Source: Oscillospiraceae bacterium
Lineage (GTDB): Bacteria > Bacillota > Clostridia > Oscillospirales > Ruminococcaceae
Reading direction: 5' to 3'
Length of the DNA: 10,990 nt
Assembly (NCBI GenBank): GCA_017394565.1
Contig: JAFPXW010000080.1
Coordinates: 1 to 10,990 of the forward strand
Shown here: positions 8,166-10,990 of the stretch, in pieces
Layout: each line of letters opens with the position of its first letter
Numbering within the stretch: the stretch's first letter is position 1
The notes under the pieces: generated by a model
What the model was told of the DNA's origin: nothing
Seen by the model: the letters and a program-made list of their open reading frames with translations, nothing else
The model's database searches: none
Position numbers and translations under genes: made by a program

Positions 8166-8716
8166 CAGTCCGCACTCCCCTTCTGACCGGCGGTGAGGAC
8201 GCGCTTTTGCCCGGTTTCCGCGTCATACAGGAACACGATGCTGCCGCTGTCCGCCGTCACATAGACCTCGTCGGTGTAAGCCGCCAGCCGGTCAAGGGCT
8301 TCCTGCGACGGATGGCCGTAGTCGTTTTGCTTTGCGCAGGAGATCGCCGCAAACTGTGGTCTGACCGCTGCCAGGAACGCCTCGCCGGAGCCGTTCGCGC
8401 TCCCGTGATGGGACACCTTCAGGAAATCCGCCTGCAGCTCTCTGCCCTGTGCCAGGAGCCAGTCCTCCTCCTCATGCTCCATATCACCGGTCAGAATTGC
8501 CGAAGCATCGCCGTATGTCACGCGAAAGACCAGCGAATCATTGTTCAGGTTCTCGCCGATCGCATCCGCCGGCGCCAGCACCTCCACCTGCGCCTTGCCG
8601 AGCGAGAAGATCTCCCCGGCCTTTGCAGTCCGGCAATCGGCGCCGGAGGCTTCCGCCGCGTCGAGGTACAGCTCATACACGGTGTTTGTCGGCAGCAGGT
8701 CATCCGGGCAGGAAGG

Positions 8717-8719
8717 CTA
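8717..8719 (-). other. In-frame amber (TAG) codon splitting the MBL hydrolase
   Basis: The context is CAG-ATC-CTG-TAG-CCT-TCC on the minus strand, and the frame stays open for 183 further codons to the TGA at 8165-8167. Single-base neighbours of TAG include Tyr, Gln, Lys, Glu, Trp, Ser and Leu codons, so a point change explains it. The next base is C, which can make termination leakier. Confidence 0.9.
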
Positions 8720-9066
8720 CAGGATCTGCTCCGCCGGGAACTGCTTCAGGACGTCGGAAAATCCCCCGATATGGTCAAAATGCAGGTGAGTCGCGACGGC
8801 GTAGTCCAGCTTTTCCACGCCGAGCCCCTTCAGGTAACTGCACACCGTGCTGCCGGAATCTGCGTCGCCGCTGTCCACCAGCATCGCGTGGCCGTCCGCC
8901 AGCACGAGGATGCTGTCTCCCTGCCCGACGTCGATCACATGGATCTGGAAGTCGGCATCCGACTGTGGGACCGCCTGCTCCTGCTGGGTTTTCATTCTGC
9001 CGCTGATGAGCGCCACGACCACCAGGATCGCGATGACAATGGCGTAGATCAGCTTATTCTTAGCTT

Positions 9067-9086
9067 TGGGATCCTGTGGGATCCTG
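9067..9086. repeat. Tandem 10-base repeat near the 5' end of the MBL gene
   Basis: TGGGATCCTG occurs twice back to back on the plus strand. It encodes part of the cytoplasmic tail (residues about 8-14). The unit is not a multiple of three, and removing one copy would shift the frame and soon reach a TGA, so the present frame needs both copies. Confidence 0.8.
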
Positions 9087-9140
9087 GGTAATCTGGGCTG
9101 TCCGAACACGGATAAGCCTCCTTTATATTCACATTCAGTG

Positions 9141-10990
9141 TTACTTCATATTGCGGAGCTTGCGCTCGTTCCACTGCTCCTTCGAGATGAGGACCTTACG
9201 CGGTTTTGCGCCCTCGTAGGGGCCGATCACGCCCATTTTTTCCAGCTCGTCCATAATTCTTGCGGCACGTCCGTAGCCGAGGCGCAGACGGCGCTGGAGA
9301 TTGCTGGTGGAAGCCTGTCCGGCTGCCACGACGACCTCGATCGCCTGGTCGATGAGCGCCGCATCCTCGTCGATCTCCGGTTCCTCCTGCGCAGCCTGCT
9401 TGTCCTCCGGCGTCTGCACCGTGAGCTGATCGACGGCTTCCATGATGCTCTCGTCGTATTCGCTCTGCGACTGGGATTTGATGAACGTGACCACGCGCTC
9501 GATCTCCTGCGTGGAGACGTAGCAGCCCTGCACGCGCACGGGCTTGGGCTGGCCGTTCGGGAGGTAGAGCATATCGCCGTTGCCGAGGATCGTTTCCGCG
9601 CCGCCGGTGTCAAGGATGACGCGCGAGTCGATCTGCGACTTGACAGAAAGCGCGATTCTGCTCGGAATATTTGCTTTGATCAAACCAGTGATGATGTTCG
9701 TGGTCGGTCGCTGTGTCGCGATGATCAGGTGCATTCCTGCCGCACGCGCCAGCTGTGCAAGACGGCAGATGGCGTCCTCGACTTCCTTCGAGGCGGTCAT
9801 CATCAGTTCCGCCAGCTCGTCGATACAAATAAGGATCTGCGGCATTTTGGTGAGCCCCAGCTCAGGCTTCGACTTGACGAGGGTGTTGAATTCACCGAGG
9901 TTGCACACGCCGTTTTCTGCGAAAACATCGTAGCGCTTGAGCATCTCCTGCACCGCCCAGTTGAGCGCACCGGCCGCTTTTTTCGGATCGGTGACCACGG
10001 GGATCAGCAGGTGCGGAATACCGTCATACACGCGGAATTCTACGATCTTCGGGTCGATCAGGATGAGCTTGACCTCCTCCGGGCTTGCGTGGTAGAGGAT
10101 GCTCATGATGATGGAGTTCGTGCAGACGGACTTGCCGGAACCGGTCGCGCCGGCGATGATCATGTGCGGCATCTTCGCAATATCGCCAATAATCACATTA
10201 CCGGCGATGTCCTTGCCGACGCCGAAGGTCAGCTTGCTCTTGGACTCGGTGAACTTCCGGGATTCGAGCAGCTCACGCAGCGAGACCGTGTCACGGTGGG
10301 AGTTCGGCACCTCGATGCCAATGGCAGGCTTGCCGGGGATCGGGGCTTCGATACGAACGCCCTCCACAGCGAAATTCAGCGCAATATCGTTGGAAAGGCT
10401 CGTGATCCTCGAAACCTTGACACCGGCTGCCGGCTGCACCTCGTATCGGGTGACGGACGGGCCGCGGGCGATATTGGTGATCCGCGCATCGACGTTGAAG
10501 CTTTTGAGAACTTCCTGCAAAAGATCGGCTTTTTCGCGCAATTCCTGCCCCATACCGGCGTCGTTCGCGTGGGACTTGCCTTCGTTGAGGAAGTCGATCT
10601 TCGGCATCTGGTACGGCGGTTCGCCGGAGCGCTGTTCTGCCTGCTGGGCGATCTCGTCCGCAATTTCCAGCACAGCTTCGAGCTTTTCGTCCTCTTTGGT
10701 TTTCTTCTTGGCGGTGGTCGCCTGCCGGATGAGATCCTCCAGCGCTGCGTCCTCCGCAGGATCCGATGCCAGCTTCTGCTCCGCAGGCGGTACGGTTTCC
10801 GGCACGGGATCAATATTCGTCAGGGGCGCCAGGTCATTCAGGATATTCTCCTGTTTCTGCTCCGGCTGGGCGGCCGGCACCGGCGTGTCGTCCATCGGGA
10901 TGTCGATGAGGAACTGCGGCTGCGCGGATTCCTCCTGTTTTTTGCGCTTTGGGGATCGCTGGGACATGGCGACGGCTTCGCTCTCGGTAC
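9141..10990 (-). CDS. ftsK: DNA translocase FtsK/SpoIIIE, 5' end beyond window
   Basis: Membrane-anchored ATPase that pumps chromosomal DNA through the division or sporulation septum. 615 codons are visible, and the frame is still open at base 10990. The first ATG (10965-10967) has no ribosome binding site, so the true start and the usual four-helix membrane domain lie outside. Numbering from that ATG: charged, proline-rich linker 1-115; alpha domain about 120-235; beta motor domain with Walker A GATGSGKS (273-280), Walker B ILICIDEL (378-385), ATQRPT (417-422) and SRVILDTGGAETILGNGDML (448-467). An acidic linker leads to a winged-helix gamma domain (about 535-597, LRLGYGRAARIMDELEKMGV) that reads oriented DNA sites. 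It ends in TAA, 31 bases before the hydrolase gene; no terminator is visible there, so read-through into the operon is likely. SpoIIIE and FtsK cannot be separated from sequence alone. Confidence 0.95.
   Translation of the reverse strand, partial: TESEAVAMSQRSPKRKKQEESAQPQFLIDIPMDDTPVPAAQPEQKQENILNDLAPLTNIDPVPETVPPAEQKLASDPAEDAALEDLIRQATTAKKKTKEDEKLEAVLEIADEIAQQAEQRSGEPPYQMPKIDFLNEGKSHANDAGMGQELREKADLLQEVLKSFNVDARITNIARGPSVTRYEVQPAAGVKVSRITSLSNDIALNFAVEGVRIEAPIPGKPAIGIEVPNSHRDTVSLRELLESRKFTESKSKLTFGVGKDIAGNVIIGDIAKMPHMIIAGATGSGKSVCTNSIIMSILYHASPEEVKLILIDPKIVEFRVYDGIPHLLIPVVTDPKKAAGALNWAVQEMLKRYDVFAENGVCNLGEFNTLVKSKPELGLTKMPQILICIDELAELMMTASKEVEDAICRLAQLARAAGMHLIIATQRPTTNIITGLIKANIPSRIALSVKSQIDSRVILDTGGAETILGNGDMLYLPNGQPKPVRVQGCYVSTQEIERVVTFIKSQSQSEYDESIMEAVDQLTVQTPEDKQAAQEEPEIDEDAALIDQAIEVVVAAGQASTSNLQRRLRLGYGRAARIMDELEKMGVIGPYEGAKPRKVLISKEQWNERKLRNMK

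Larger units (their letters stand above)
8165..9109 (-). pseudogene. ComEC-like MBL-fold hydrolase interrupted by an in-frame amber codon
   Basis: One reading frame of 314 codons broken only by TAG at codon 131 (8717-8719). Residues 1-19 are a cytoplasmic tail, 20-36 a membrane segment, then an outward-facing metallo-beta-lactamase fold like the C-terminal domain of ComEC. Before the amber: VIDVGQGDS (58-66), LVDSGD (77-82) and the metal motif HLHFDH (108-113). After it: NNDSLV (189-194), TGD (207-209), SHHGS (233-237) and GHP (265-267). So each half lacks part of the active site. The 5' half (9109-8717) would be 130 residues. The 3' half can be opened from a GTG at 8678-8680 (171 residues) but has no ribosome binding site. 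The GTG start at 9107-9109 has AAAGGAGG 7 bases upstream. Both halves and all other motifs are intact, so the lesion is recent, a sequence error, or read through. Family role (nuclease or other hydrolase) is unsettled. Confidence 0.85.

Noticed and set aside
8717..8719. TAG as a pyrrolysine codon
   Set aside because: Pyrrolysine is used in methylamine methyltransferases and few others. This is an MBL hydrolase, the codon is not at a catalytic position, and nothing in the window suggests Pyl machinery.
10965..10967. ATG as the true start of a 608-residue soluble FtsK
   Set aside because: No Shine-Dalgarno precedes it, the frame stays open to the window edge, and FtsK/SpoIIIE normally has a membrane domain before this linker.

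Overview
The window looks like a stretch of a moderately GC-rich Clostridia chromosome, probably of the Oscillospirales/Ruminococcaceae type. I infer this from gene content, not from a search: an IspH fused to ribosomal protein S1, an FtsK/SpoIIIE-type translocase, a ComEC-like metallo-hydrolase paired with a DUF3006 protein, and strong GGAGG ribosome binding sites. Every gene I can support is on the minus strand, so transcription runs from right to left. No mobile element, CRISPR array, tRNA or rRNA is visible, and no gap without a gene reaches 300 bases.

Layout in transcription order. (1) 10990-9141: DNA translocase FtsK/SpoIIIE, 5' end outside the window. (2) 9109-8165: membrane-anchored ComEC-like MBL hydrolase, interrupted by one in-frame amber codon. 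(3) 8165-7944: DUF3006 protein. (4) 7947-6730: HI0933/YhiN-type flavoprotein. (5) 6685-6020: CMP kinase. (6) 6008-5364: PlsC acyltransferase. (7) 5364-3412: IspH-S1 fusion, followed by a strong terminator. (8) 3237-1810: pyruvate kinase with its own promoter and terminator. (9) 1661-1: elongation factor 4 (LepA) with its own promoter, 3' end outside the window.

Genes 2-4 overlap by 1 and 4 bases, and 6-7 by 1 base. Gaps elsewhere from 1 to 7 are at most 44 bases, which suggests one long operon covering chromosome segregation, nucleotide, phospholipid and isoprenoid synthesis and translation. pyk and lepA are separate units. Their promoters share a 17-base spacer and an extended TGnTATACT -10 element.

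The most interesting points: (a) the IspH-S1 fusion contains a consensus-like promoter inside the IspH half and a full nine-base Shine-Dalgarno match just before an in-frame ATG at the domain junction, so free S1 may also be made; (b) the MBL gene is intact on both sides of a single TAG, which separates its metal-binding motifs; (c) pyruvate kinase has Leu where the family has a nearly invariant Arg next to the metal-binding Asp.
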